A DNA stretch of 12,284 nucleotides from Bacteroidales bacterium (GCA_900769035.1 CAAGFD010000246.1:1-12284), one strand, 5' to 3'; shown: positions 1 through 7,877, counted from the first letter of the stretch. Notes: a model not told the origin generated them from the sequence alone. Program-made: numbers and translations.

Positions 1-1
1 A

Positions 2-2437
2 AACCCTATATTGGTATGCTCTTACTTAGGATACGAAACACAAGAGATAAAAAGCCCGGCAACGGATTTTCTTACAATAAAGATGGTAGAAGCAACCTCC
101 GAACTGGCAGAATTGGTAGTAACAGCCCAAGTAGGAAATCTTGAAACGGGCGCACGAATGATAGAAAAGAAGTCATTAAATGTAGTAAATGTAATGAGTG
201 CGCGCGCCATGGAGCTTTCTCCGGATATTACCGTGGGCAATATTATTCAAAAAATGTCGGGCGTTACTACCGAGCGAAATTCGTCGGGAGACGGTCAATA
301 CGCCATCCTGCGCGGTATGGACAAAAGATATAACTACACATTAGTAAATGGAGTAAAGATACCAAGCCCTGACAATAAAAATCGTTTTGTTCCCCTCGAT
401 TTATTCCCTTCTGAAATTCTGGACCGTATAGAGGTGTCGAAATCAATGACTGCAAACCTCGAAGGAGATGGTATTGGCGGTGCCGTAGACCTCGTAATGA
501 AAGATGCTCCCGTAAACAGAATGTTAAACGTAAGCCTCACTACCGGATATAATGCACTATATTTTCAAAGAGATTTTATCTCTTTTAACCATCAAAGCAT
601 TCAGAAAAAATCCCCTAATGAGATAAATGGTATATCCGGCGACTATAAAGTTACTAACGACGACTTTACAAACGACAATCTTAAAGTAAAAAGTTCTCGC
701 CCTCTGCCCGATTTACTTGCCAACATATCTTATGGTGACCGCTTTTTTAAAGACAAATTCGGAATTATTGCTTCGGTAAGCTATCAAAACGTTAACCGTG
801 GCAAGAATAGTGATTGGTACTACAGATCATCGTATATGACTAATGGTGTGGAACATAGAGAGTACTCCGACAACCGCCAACGCCTGGCTATTCATGGCAA
901 ACTCGACTATGTATTCAACCCGCAGCACAAATTATCGTGGTATAACGGTTGGCTTGATATGACAAACGAACAGACCCGCCTTGCAAAAGACGATAAAGAG
1001 GCTTCCGTGCGCCTAAGATGGAATCGTCAAGGCATTTTCAATTCCACATTACAAGGTACTCATAAATTTTTTGACAACCATTTTACAATAGATTGGAAAG
1101 GCGTATTCTCAAACGCTACAAACAAAACCCCCGATAATACAACAATTTACATACAAGGTAATCACTTGGCAACAAGTAAATCCGCAGTACGAAGATGGGA
1201 GCACAACTCCGACCGAGATTGGGCTGTATATTTAGACTTGAATTACCAATACAAATACTGGGATTTCGCAATCGGTGGGATGTATCGAAATAAACAACGA
1301 ACCAGCTTCTTTAATGAATATACTTTCGACTCTTCAACAGGCATCGGTCAAGTTCAAACTTATCAAGAAGATTGGAATAATTTGAACGAAATACTCATAA
1401 CCCCCCGCAAATACGGCAACATAGGCGACCCCCTTAATTACGACGCCGATGAGCAAGTTGCCGCCGGATATGCCATGGTTAAACTTACCCTCAAAAGATG
1501 GGAGATTATTGCAGGCCTGAGAATAGAAAATACCAATCAAGGCTACACACTTAAATTTCCTCGCGATGTTGACCCCACAGGACGTCAAAAATATACCGAT
1601 TTCCTGCCAAGCATACATATAAAAAGCATTTTAACGGAAAAAATGAACTTGCGCTTAAGCTACGCAAGAGCCATTAACCGACCAAGTTTCTTTGAAATAG
1701 TGCCTTATAGCATAATAAACGAAGAATATAAAGAAAAAGGAAATCCTACATTAAAGCATACCATTGCCGACAATATTGACTTACGATGGGAATACTTTCC
1801 GAAATCTTCCGAACAATTTATGGTAGGTTTCTTCTACAAACATCTGCAAAACCCTATTGAATACGGACTTATCAACGAAGGGCAGGACACTTACTATATG
1901 CCTATGAATATGGGTAATGCCAACAATTTAGGTGTGGAAGTGGATATACTGAAATACTTCAATAAATTCGGAATAAAAGCCAATTACACCTTTACCCATT
2001 CGCAAATTACTACAGAGAAGCGCACAATGCAAGACAATGAAATAATAACCGTCAGTCAAACTCGACCTCTCTACGGACAAGCCGCCCATGTGGCAAATCT
2101 ATCTCTGCTATACAAAGATACCCAATACGGATGGAATGCACAACTCACCGGCAGCTATATCAGTCGACGCTTGGCAGATATCAGCAATTGGTATGAAAAC
2201 GACATTTGGGAGAACGACTATTTCCGAATGGAAGTATCGGCGGAAAAATCGTTTAAATGCGGCGTTTCAATATTTTTAAAAGCAACAAACTTACTGAATC
2301 TACCTATGATAAGATACTATGATAAAGGCCCTCATACCGACAATCTTACCGAGGTGGATCGTATTAACGGTAATGTTTTGGAACGCAAAGAACAATATGG
2401 ACAAACAATACTCTTGGGTGTTAGATATAAATTATAA
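2..2437 (+). CDS. TonB-dependent outer-membrane receptor, 5'-truncated by window edge
   Basis: This is an outer-membrane beta-barrel that would import a ligand using energy from TonB/ExbBD. The frame is already open at base 2 (codons Asn-Pro-Ile before the TTG at 11), and the first residues (LVCSYLGYET) match the end of a carboxypeptidase-regulatory-like domain, so the true start lies upstream and the TTG is not the start. Counting from the TTG codon, a TonB-box-like stretch (ELAELVVTAQ) sits at about residues 31-40. The plug domain covers about 47-168, with TVGNIIQKMSGV, a LRGMDKRYN segment, FPSEILDRIEV and GDGIGGAVDLV. The barrel fills the rest and ends in GVRYKL. Roughly 100 or more residues including the signal peptide are missing. 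No SusD partner follows; a beta-helix lipoprotein takes that position. The ligand is not identifiable, but the phosphatase two genes downstream hints at a phosphorylated compound. Confidence 0.95.
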   Translation, partial: NPILVCSYLGYETQEIKSPATDFLTIKMVEATSELAELVVTAQVGNLETGARMIEKKSLNVVNVMSARAMELSPDITVGNIIQKMSGVTTERNSSGDGQYAILRGMDKRYNYTLVNGVKIPSPDNKNRFVPLDLFPSEILDRIEVSKSMTANLEGDGIGGAVDLVMKDAPVNRMLNVSLTTGYNALYFQRDFISFNHQSIQKKSPNEINGISGDYKVTNDDFTNDNLKVKSSRPLPDLLANISYGDRFFKDKFGIIASVSYQNVNRGKNSDWYYRSSYMTNGVEHREYSDNRQRLAIHGKLDYVFNPQHKLSWYNGWLDMTNEQTRLAKDDKEASVRLRWNRQGIFNSTLQGTHKFFDNHFTIDWKGVFSNATNKTPDNTTIYIQGNHLATSKSAVRRWEHNSDRDWAVYLDLNYQYKYWDFAIGGMYRNKQRTSFFNEYTFDSSTGIGQVQTYQEDWNNLNEILITPRKYGNIGDPLNYDADEQVAAGYAMVKLTLKRWEIIAGLRIENTNQGYTLKFPRDVDPTGRQKYTDFLPSIHIKSILTEKMNLRLSYARAINRPSFFEIVPYSIINEEYKEKGNPTLKHTIADNIDLRWEYFPKSSEQFMVGFFYKHLQNPIEYGLINEGQDTYYMPMNMGNANNLGVEVDILKYFNKFGIKANYTFTHSQITTEKRTMQDNEIITVSQTRPLYGQAAHVANLSLLYKDTQYGWNAQLTGSYISRRLADISNWYENDIWENDYFRMEVSAEKSFKCGVSIFLKATNLLNLPMIRYYDKGPHTDNLTEVDRINGNVLERKEQYGQTILLGVRYKL

Positions 2438-2477
2438 TATTCATAACGAAATAATAACCTATTAAATTAAAAAAGCA

Positions 2478-3866
2478 ATGAAAAGAAATTTATTAATCGC
2501 TTTACTAAGCGTAATGATGGTATTGATTTCCTGTGATGGCAAAAGAGGAAATAACGGTGGAACCGGAAATGGAGGAGGAAACACGGAACCGAACCTTCCG
2601 GATACAAACACCGAGTTGACAGATACGGAAATGAGAGTATCCGGAACATGGAAAGCGGGCAGTGAGATAAATCTCGACCGTCACCTTGTAATACCGGAAG
2701 GAGAGAGCCTCACTATAGAGCAAGGCACAAAAATAATAGTATCTACCGCCGGAGTCGGAGTAAACCACACCCCGATAGAAATAATAGTAAAAGGAAACCT
2801 TTATGTATATGGCAGTGCCGAGCACCCTGTACTCTTCTCTGTAGAAGAATCGGAACGCACCGAGAGCAATATCTTTGCAGGACTTTGGGGCGGTATTGTA
2901 GCTGCTGAAAGTTGCTCCGAAATGGTTATAGACAATGCAATAATAGAATATACCGGAGGTCAGGTTATCGAAGGCTCTCCTGCCGCCACTGCAGGTATCT
3001 ATACCGCCGGCGATGATGCTTATCCTCATATCACTACTACTAATATCAACGGTAAATACGTAATTACAAATTCAATACTTCGCAATGGCTGGAGCGATGG
3101 TATATATTTAATGGGTGGCTCTGCAATCATAGCAAACAATACTTTTGCCGCCAATGGCTACGACGGAGCCGAAGCCGTAAATATCAAAGCCGGAGTAAAA
3201 GTTGATATCGCACAAAACATTATGTTCAGCCCTAATACAAATGGCCTTAAACTATCATCTTCCGGCCAAAGCGAAACTCGCGGTCAAGCTATTGTAAACG
3301 CTTATAACAACGTAATTATCAATGCCGGTTGGCGTAGAGATGGCGAAAAAGGCGGTTGTATATACGTAGAAAAAAACTGCTTGGCTAACGTAGTATATAA
3401 CTTAATGGTGAATTGCAAATTCCGCGCTATGACTCCTAACTACAACAACCCTAACTCACCGGACGCCGGATTTGACGATAAATCTGTAATCGACTACAAC
3501 ATGTACGTTTCCGGTACTCAAAAAAGCTCTATCGTCTACCCGGAAGAGAGTAATGTAGGATATGCTTACGAAGGATATAATTACAACCATAAAAGCTATA
3601 ATCCAAATATTGATGTAAACAGCGTCATTGTCACTCAAGATAACCTTATCGACCCTCAATTTGTGAACTTCGACATCAATGCCGTTAGTCTTACAGATTA
3701 TGTCTATAATTCTAGTTGGGATTTCCACCTCAAAGAAGGATCTCCGGCACTTAACGTTAACCAAATTTCAATTACCCCTTCTTTTATAAACGGAATTGAA
3801 ATAAACGAAAAAATTTATCAATCTCCTGAACTAAAACCATATTATGGTGCTTTAGGAACAAAATAA
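2478..3866 (+). CDS. Right-handed parallel beta-helix lipoprotein
   Basis: This is a probable lipoprotein of the outer membrane or cell surface with a right-handed parallel beta-helix domain. The N-terminus is a lipoprotein signal peptide with lipobox LISC and the acylated cysteine at residue 19. A Gly/Asn-rich flexible linker follows (about 23-37). From about residue 54 comes an opening typical of this fold (VSGTW, then IPEGESLTIEQGTKI at 72-86). The helix coils run to about 320, with short repeats such as ITNSILRNG, IANNTFAANG and YNNVIINAG. The C-terminus has the closing signature DPQFVNFDI (392-400) and FHLKEGSPALN (417-427). Such folds bind or cleave polysaccharides or act as adhesive scaffolds; I see no lyase catalytic motif I can vouch for, so enzyme activity is open. 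The gene starts 40 bases after the receptor and ends 6 bases before the phosphatase, which suggests a shared operon and a possible ligand-capture role. Confidence 0.9.
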   Translation: MKRNLLIALLSVMMVLISCDGKRGNNGGTGNGGGNTEPNLPDTNTELTDTEMRVSGTWKAGSEINLDRHLVIPEGESLTIEQGTKIIVSTAGVGVNHTPIEIIVKGNLYVYGSAEHPVLFSVEESERTESNIFAGLWGGIVAAESCSEMVIDNAIIEYTGGQVIEGSPAATAGIYTAGDDAYPHITTTNINGKYVITNSILRNGWSDGIYLMGGSAIIANNTFAANGYDGAEAVNIKAGVKVDIAQNIMFSPNTNGLKLSSSGQSETRGQAIVNAYNNVIINAGWRRDGEKGGCIYVEKNCLANVVYNLMVNCKFRAMTPNYNNPNSPDAGFDDKSVIDYNMYVSGTQKSSIVYPEESNVGYAYEGYNYNHKSYNPNIDVNSVIVTQDNLIDPQFVNFDINAVSLTDYVYNSSWDFHLKEGSPALNVNQISITPSFINGIEINEKIYQSPELKPYYGALGTK

Positions 3867-3872
3867 TGTATT

Positions 3873-4805
3873 ATGACTCGTAAATTAATTACTTCAATTT
3901 TTCTATCAATAGTAGTTTGCTTTACATTAATTGCTCGTACACCTGTCAAAAATTTGGATGGGGACGTAAAATTAATGATAGGTAACGACTTAGGTAGAAA
4001 TGGATACTACGAACAAAAGAAGATAGCGGAACTAATGGGCGAAATGGCCGACGAGGTAGGTCCGGATGCATTTCTCGCCTTAGGCGATACACATCACTTT
4101 TTAGGCGTAGCCTCTGTTGACGACCCCCTATGGATGACGAATTACGAACTTATCTATTCGCATCCGGAGTTGCATATTAATTGGTATCCTATCTTGGGCA
4201 ATCATGAATATCGTGGTAATAGCCAAGCTGTTATCGACTATTCTAAAATAAGCCGCAGATGGAATATGCCTGCCCGCTACTATTCCAAAATTTTTGAGGA
4301 AGATGGTACACGCATTAAGATAATTTTCATCGATACTACTCCTATTATTGATAAATATCATGAAAAAAACGATAAATATCCGGATGTTTGCCAACAAGAT
4401 GTAGAGGCACAACTAAAATGGCTCGACGAAGAACTTGGCAAAAACGAAGATGTGGATTGGACTGTAGTAGTCGGACATCATCCTATTTATGCAGATACCT
4501 ATAAGGATAGCGAAGAAAGAAAGGATATGGTAAAAAAAGTAGACCCTATACTTCGCAAATATAATGTGGATATGTATATTTGCGGACATATACACAACTT
4601 CCAACACATCAAACAAAATGGGATAGACTATATAGTAAATTCTTCCGCCTCACTATCAAGAAAAAAAGTGTCGGCAGTAGAAGGAACAGTATTCTATAAT
4701 GGAGATAGTGGCTTTTCTATCCTTACAGCAACGAAAAAAAATCTGTCTTTGTCAATGATTAATCATAAAGGTAATATTATTCACCAAGTTACCCGCACAA
4801 AGTAA
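3873..4805 (+). CDS. Secreted TRAP-like acid phosphatase (calcineurin-like metallophosphoesterase)
   Basis: This is a binuclear-metal phosphomonoesterase resembling small purple acid phosphatases (mammalian ACP5/TRAP type). An N-terminal hydrophobic signal covers about residues 5-21, so it is probably periplasmic or exported. Family motifs appear in order: NDLGRNG (ligand Asp39), LALGDTHHF (Asp72), WYPILGNHEY (Asn110, His111), VGHHPIY (His202) and CGHIHNFQH (His239, His241). The segment GVASVDDPLW and the RRWNMPARYY stretch also match TRAP. At 310 residues it is the size of a TRAP catalytic domain, with no extra N-terminal domain. The residue that aligns with the iron-binding tyrosine in the GDNFY motif is His75 here, so the metal site probably differs from a true purple enzyme. 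The ATG lies 6 bases after the previous stop, so it is almost certainly cotranscribed with the receptor and beta-helix lipoprotein. Its substrate is unknown; phosphate scavenging from an organic phosphoester is the simplest inference. Confidence 0.92.
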   Translation: MTRKLITSIFLSIVVCFTLIARTPVKNLDGDVKLMIGNDLGRNGYYEQKKIAELMGEMADEVGPDAFLALGDTHHFLGVASVDDPLWMTNYELIYSHPELHINWYPILGNHEYRGNSQAVIDYSKISRRWNMPARYYSKIFEEDGTRIKIIFIDTTPIIDKYHEKNDKYPDVCQQDVEAQLKWLDEELGKNEDVDWTVVVGHHPIYADTYKDSEERKDMVKKVDPILRKYNVDMYICGHIHNFQHIKQNGIDYIVNSSASLSRKKVSAVEGTVFYNGDSGFSILTATKKNLSLSMINHKGNIIHQVTRTK

Positions 4806-4867
4806 AGTAATAAATATCATAAACAACCTATATTTCAAAAAAAATCTCTCATTATTTTCTACAAAAA

Positions 4868-4898
4868 AGAGGTTGCATCAAATTTTGGTGCAACCTCT
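4868..4898. terminator. Hairpin terminator between convergent genes
   Basis: A perfect 10-base inverted repeat (AGAGGTTGCA / TGCAACCTCT, 4868-4877 with 4889-4898) can extend inward through one G-U pair to a 3-base loop. On the minus strand the stem is followed by a run of six U (complement of 4863-4868), so it is a good intrinsic terminator for the DUF3078 gene. On the plus strand the following tract (ATTATTATG) is a poor U-run, so termination of the phosphatase operon is plausible but weaker. Confidence 0.85.
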
Positions 4899-4977
4899 AT
4901 TATTATGTTGGATGATTAAAAATTTCAGATGCCTCGCGGCTCAAAGAATGTCCTTTTCAATATTATCGTCTTTGTAA

Positions 4978-5967
4978 TTAAAAGCTATATCCGATACCGA
5001 GACCTAAAATAGACTTGAATTGTACTCTGGCTTTCGGGTTATTTCCGTCTTTATCAGGAATAAGCACAGAGTTGTAATATTTTAAGGAAGTACCTAAAGA
5101 AACATTAAGAACTTTGAGGAATTGATACGAGATAGAAAAATCCCAATCTACATCCACTTTACCAAAATCTTTTGTATAAGGTGTAAATAAAGAAACAGTA
5201 GTGAGAATTTTAAAATTTTCGATACGAGTATAATTGATAGAACCTTTAAAAGAGGCACCGAATTCGGCACGGAAATTCTTATTTATACCATTGTCAATAT
5301 CCTCTTGGGTCATCACTGCATATTTAAGTTTCAAATCAATACTATCCGTAATAGCGGTAGTGATACGTCCGGCAACAGGAGATAAATAAAGGGAGAAAAT
5401 ATCGTTCGGCTTCCAGTCGATACCGACAGATAAATCTGTATAAGAAGGAGCCATGAACATGGAAGATAATTTCTTAGTATCTGTGCCGTAATCAAAGCCA
5501 TAAGCATATTGAGTTTTAAAAGAGCCGAGTGCTGTTAAGTACCAAGTTTTTGCAAATTCCCAACCGAATTTAGTAGAGATATTAAGTTTGTCATTAGTTT
5601 TACGCCAAGGGAAATTATTATCACTCAAATAAGCAATACCGTAATCGGTATCGATATTAGAGTCCCAAGCCACGTTGTTTTTCTTATACAAGAAAGAGAC
5701 GTTAGCAGCGGCAACGGCATTCACCGTATTATTACCACCGGCAACCCAATTGACAAGGTAAGAAGCAGAAGTGTTAAGTGATAAAATACCGGAAATTTTC
5801 CAATTAGATTTTTTCTCGGCATCATCTTCTTTTTGAGCGGTAGAGATGATATCCTTACTTTTGGATAAGCTTTGCTCAGCCACTTGGCGCGCATCGGCAT
5901 TATCTTGTGCATTAATGCATATTGCGAAGCACAAGAAAGACAGTAAGATAAGTAATTGTTTTTTCAT
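4978..5967 (-). CDS. DUF3078 family outer-membrane-type protein
   Basis: This belongs to the Bacteroidota-specific DUF3078 family, whose function is not established. The N-terminus is a Sec signal peptide (residues 1-20, ending INA before Gln21). After a charged, helical spacer (about 25-53, rich in Lys, Glu and Asp) comes the family opening NWKISG (55-60) and the nearby NWVAGGNN (73-80). The remainder alternates short hydrophobic and polar strands in the manner of a transmembrane beta-barrel, and the protein ends in GIGYSF with a terminal Phe, the usual outer-membrane barrel signal. The length of 329 residues is normal for the family. The ATG is preceded by a clear Bacteroidota promoter about 60 bases upstream, and the gene is followed by a strong minus-strand terminator, so it appears to be a single-gene unit. 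No neighbour suggests a partner. Confidence 0.88.
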   Translation of the reverse strand: MKKQLLILLSFLCFAICINAQDNADARQVAEQSLSKSKDIISTAQKEDDAEKKSNWKISGILSLNTSASYLVNWVAGGNNTVNAVAAANVSFLYKKNNVAWDSNIDTDYGIAYLSDNNFPWRKTNDKLNISTKFGWEFAKTWYLTALGSFKTQYAYGFDYGTDTKKLSSMFMAPSYTDLSVGIDWKPNDIFSLYLSPVAGRITTAITDSIDLKLKYAVMTQEDIDNGINKNFRAEFGASFKGSINYTRIENFKILTTVSLFTPYTKDFGKVDVDWDFSISYQFLKVLNVSLGTSLKYYNSVLIPDKDGNNPKARVQFKSILGLGIGYSF

Positions 5968-6024
5968 AATGATAAACAGTCGTTATGTAAATAGTTAGCA
6001 ATTATTATTCGGTTTTAGCGACCG

Positions 6025-6056
6025 CAAATTTACAACAATTTTTTAAAGTACTCAAA
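6025..6056 (-). promoter_or_regulatory. Bacteroidota-type promoter for the DUF3078 gene
   Basis: On the minus strand, TTTG (6056-6053) is separated by exactly 20 bases from TAAATTTG (6032-6025). This matches the Bacteroidota primary sigma consensus TTTG-N19-21-TAnnTTTG. The predicted transcription start is near 6018, giving a leader of about 50 bases before the ATG at 5967. The rest of the gap up to the HD gene (6057-6236) shows no gene, repeat or convincing hairpin. Confidence 0.75.
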
Positions 6057-6236
6057 TAGACCATAATAATTGAGTTTCAACGAAAGCTTCACAAGAAATA
6101 TATACCCAAATAGAGTGTCAATAATCAAATGAAGAAATTATAGATTACATCGTTTCAATTTGCACAATGTTACTTCATATATTTCGAGCACGTTTATATC
6201 AATTAAATCACAATCTAACATCTAATATAAAAAATA

Positions 6237-6848
6237 CTACTCTTCATATTTTTTTAATTCCAGGATGTTTGCAGAAATTCCGTCGGCGGCTTGGATTAAG
6301 GATAGGAGAGGACACTGATTTTTAGCGGTATTAAGGCTTGAAATCATTTCTTGAGATTGAAAAGGCAAGTACCATGACGACATATGCCAGCGTATAGCAA
6401 GCATTTCATCATCAGTAAGATAGAGACCACTGCATAACAAACGAATAACAGACTTCTCGCCGTGCCCGATAGGAAGTCCGCTAAAGTCTACAGTATAACC
6501 TTCAACATCTTCCCAAATACCAATATTATTTTTCTTCTTTTTAATTGTTTTTTTATAAATATCAGCCTTACACACATCATGTAGCAAGGCTGCAATGATA
6601 ACGCTTTCTCGAGGTAATTTCTCTCGCAGACTATCATCTTCTGCCAATATCAATTCTCGTATTTGGAGTGCCATATCACACACATTCAAGGAGTGGACAA
6701 GTAATCCTTCCTCTTCATTAAGATGAAAACGGGTACTTGCCGGTGCTGTAAAAAAACCAAGATCTTCCAAATCTTCTATCACATAATCTACCCCTTCTCT
6801 GTTTGTAGATTTCAAATAACTTATAAATTTCTCTTTATTGTTTTCCAT
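6237..6848 (-). CDS. HD-domain metal-dependent phosphohydrolase
   Basis: This is a 203-residue cytoplasmic protein with an HD hydrolase fold and no signal peptide. Likely metal ligands appear in the family order: His52 (LLVHSLNV), His90-Asp91 (ALLHDVCK), His129 (PIGHGEKS), His155 (IRWHMSSW) and Asp189 (QAADGIS). The extra His pair between the HD motif and the final Asp, in the GHGE and RWHM segments, resembles the HD domain of YhaM-type 3'-5' exoribonucleases, but the N-terminal OB-fold of YhaM is absent. The substrate, whether RNA end, nucleotide or cyclic dinucleotide, cannot be assigned. The ATG at 6848 is supported by a -7 promoter box about 37 bases upstream. It is read away from the DUF1232 gene across a 293-base divergent gap. 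I see no clear terminator behind it. Confidence 0.85.
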   Translation of the reverse strand: MENNKEKFISYLKSTNREGVDYVIEDLEDLGFFTAPASTRFHLNEEEGLLVHSLNVCDMALQIRELILAEDDSLREKLPRESVIIAALLHDVCKADIYKKTIKKKKNNIGIWEDVEGYTVDFSGLPIGHGEKSVIRLLCSGLYLTDDEMLAIRWHMSSWYLPFQSQEMISSLNTAKNQCPLLSLIQAADGISANILELKKYEE

Positions 6849-6884
6849 AATATAACTGATAACATAATAATATTAAAATCGATG

Positions 6885-6892
6885 CAAAGTTA
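6885..6892 (-). promoter_or_regulatory. Probable -7 box for the HD-domain gene
   Basis: TAACTTTG on the minus strand matches TAnnTTTG and is followed by GC, as in many Bacteroidota promoters. It lies about 37 bases before the ATG at 6848. I could not find a TTTG-like -33 element at 19-21 bases, so support is from position and one box only. Confidence 0.5.
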
Positions 6893-7108
6893 TGTGCATT
6901 GTACGAACTCTATTTTCATAAAAAAACATCAAATAAAAACAGCATTCGTTTAGCAATATGATCAGAACATAAAAATTTTTTAGCTCTACATCGAGCACAT
7001 ACTAACAATCGAAAAACGAGCCAATTTTGCTTGAAATATTTTGAGCGAGAAAGAAGAAAACGAAATAAAAATATATATTGAAGATGAATAAATTAAATTA
7101 ATTTGCTG

Positions 7109-7116
7109 TAACTTTG
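7109..7116 (+). promoter_or_regulatory. Probable -7 box for the DUF1232 gene
   Basis: TAACTTTG matches TAnnTTTG and lies 25 bases before the ATG at 7142, with an AGG-containing purine stretch (AAGGTAGAAG, 7128-7137) in between that could act as ribosome binding site. No clear -33 box is present at the expected distance. The rest of the 293-base divergent gap (6849-7141) shows no gene or strong inverted repeat. Confidence 0.5.
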
Positions 7117-7141
7117 CAAAACAAAAAAAGGTAGAAGTATT

Positions 7142-7345
7142 ATGAAAGAGGCAACAACAAAAAAAATTAGTATGGCTATTGTAATAATATTAGCCATAAT
7201 TTACGTGATAGTTCCGGTAGACATCATTCCGGACCTTACACCGATATTTGGATTTATTGACGATATTATTGCTGTACTTATTGCAATTGGCAATACAATA
7301 AGAATCATACATAAAATTAAAAACGATAAACCAAAAAAAAAATAA
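7142..7345 (+). CDS. Small DUF1232 (YkvA-like) membrane protein
   Basis: This 67-residue protein has a long hydrophobic segment (about 10-26) that leads into the DUF1232 signature PVDIIPDLTPIFGFIDD (25-41), a second hydrophobic stretch (42-50), and a very basic tail ending PKKK. The P-D-x-I-P-D and GxxDD pattern is diagnostic for this family of small membrane proteins, whose biochemical role is unknown. The length is at the short end for the family; the domain core is complete. Start choice: this ATG follows a purine-rich site and a -7 promoter box. The remnant described at 7383-7802 follows on the same strand and may share the transcript. Confidence 0.85.
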   Translation: MKEATTKKISMAIVIILAIIYVIVPVDIIPDLTPIFGFIDDIIAVLIAIGNTIRIIHKIKNDKPKKK

Positions 7346-7382
7346 AAGAATATTTTGCAAATTACAATGCTTATTATATGTA

Positions 7383-7802
7383 ACATCGATAAACGATATA
7401 AACAACCCTCATTGCCTTGCTGCAACTTATAGAAATGGAAAATTAGAGCACATTATTGGAGATACAGCTCTTTTCAAAACAAATAGAGGCTACAATGTAT
7501 ACCCAATAGGAATTGGACAAAATGGAAAGGATATTTATATTGGAGTATTAGAGAAAAATGGTAATATATACGGTGATGTAGTATTATATAAAAACTATCA
7601 AGAGTTTTTCAGAAAAGACCTTGCCATGAATTTTACTTGTTTCCTCGTAGCCGGTGAAGACATATATATTGTATATGAGCCATATATAGCCACTGATCAA
7701 AAGTTATTCACTATTTTAAAAAATGGTAAGGAAGTACACTCGTTAATGAGTCAAGCAAGAGAGGGATTACATTTTAAAGGAATTGTAGATACAAATAGAT
7801 AA
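7383..7802 (+). pseudogene. 5'-truncated remnant of a beta-propeller-like repeat protein
   Basis: One frame is open from 7302 to the TAA at 7800-7802 but has no ATG, GTG or TTG before 7626, so it cannot make the visible protein from a normal start. The translation from about 7383 contains repeated units of roughly 45 residues: ATYRNGKLEHI with IGIGQNGKDIYIG, then VLYKNYQEFF with FLVAGEDIYIVYE, then FTILKNGKEVHSL. The alternation of a (Y/W)xNGK strand and a GxDIYI strand is what I know from secreted Bacteroidota propeller-like proteins (the usual form being YWKNG ... GNDVYVAG). The protein appears to end naturally, while its signal peptide and first repeats are gone. The left border is uncertain; 7302-7382 does not resemble the repeats. 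The nearest ATG in the next frame (7367) opens only 21 codons and does not rescue it. It is best read as a decayed fragment; a sequencing frameshift or non-standard start is less likely. Confidence 0.65.
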
Positions 7803-7839
7803 AATCATTGATTTACACTGTATAAAATTCAGACAAAAA

Positions 7840-7877
7840 AAATAGTCGCTCTTCATTTTATTGAGGAGCGACTATTT
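7840..7877. terminator. Bidirectional hairpin terminator behind the TolC gene
   Basis: A perfect 12-base inverted repeat (AAATAGTCGCTC at 7840-7851 with GAGCGACTATTT at 7866-7877) extends inward by one G-U and three more pairs to a 6-base loop. An A-run on the left (7835-7842) and a T-run on the right (7875-7880) give U-tracts on both strands, so it should stop both the export operon (-) and the DUF1232/remnant transcript (+). On the minus strand the hairpin begins directly after the TolC stop codon (7879-7881). Confidence 0.9.

Noticed and set aside
11..13. TTG at 11 as the start of the TonB-dependent receptor
   Set aside because: The frame is open upstream and the first residues are the middle of a carboxypeptidase-regulatory-like domain; signal peptide and domain start must lie outside the window.
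2505..3029. A 174-codon minus-strand reading frame
   Set aside because: It is antisense to the beta-helix lipoprotein gene; its translation is Tyr/Phe-rich low-order sequence with no motif or upstream start signal.
5968..6236. Possible small RNA or small gene in the gap between the DUF3078 and HD genes
   Set aside because: Apart from the promoter I found no stable hairpin with a U-run, no coding frame of note and no second promoter box.
7367..7432. A 21-codon reading frame as a rescued N-terminus of the remnant
   Set aside because: It has no signal-peptide character and joins the propeller-like frame only through an assumed frameshift with no supporting homopolymer slip site.
7626..7802. 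A 58-codon gene starting at ATG 7626
   Set aside because: The repeat pattern runs continuously through this ATG from upstream, there is no ribosome binding site of note, and the product would be a fragment of a repeat unit; treated as part of the remnant.
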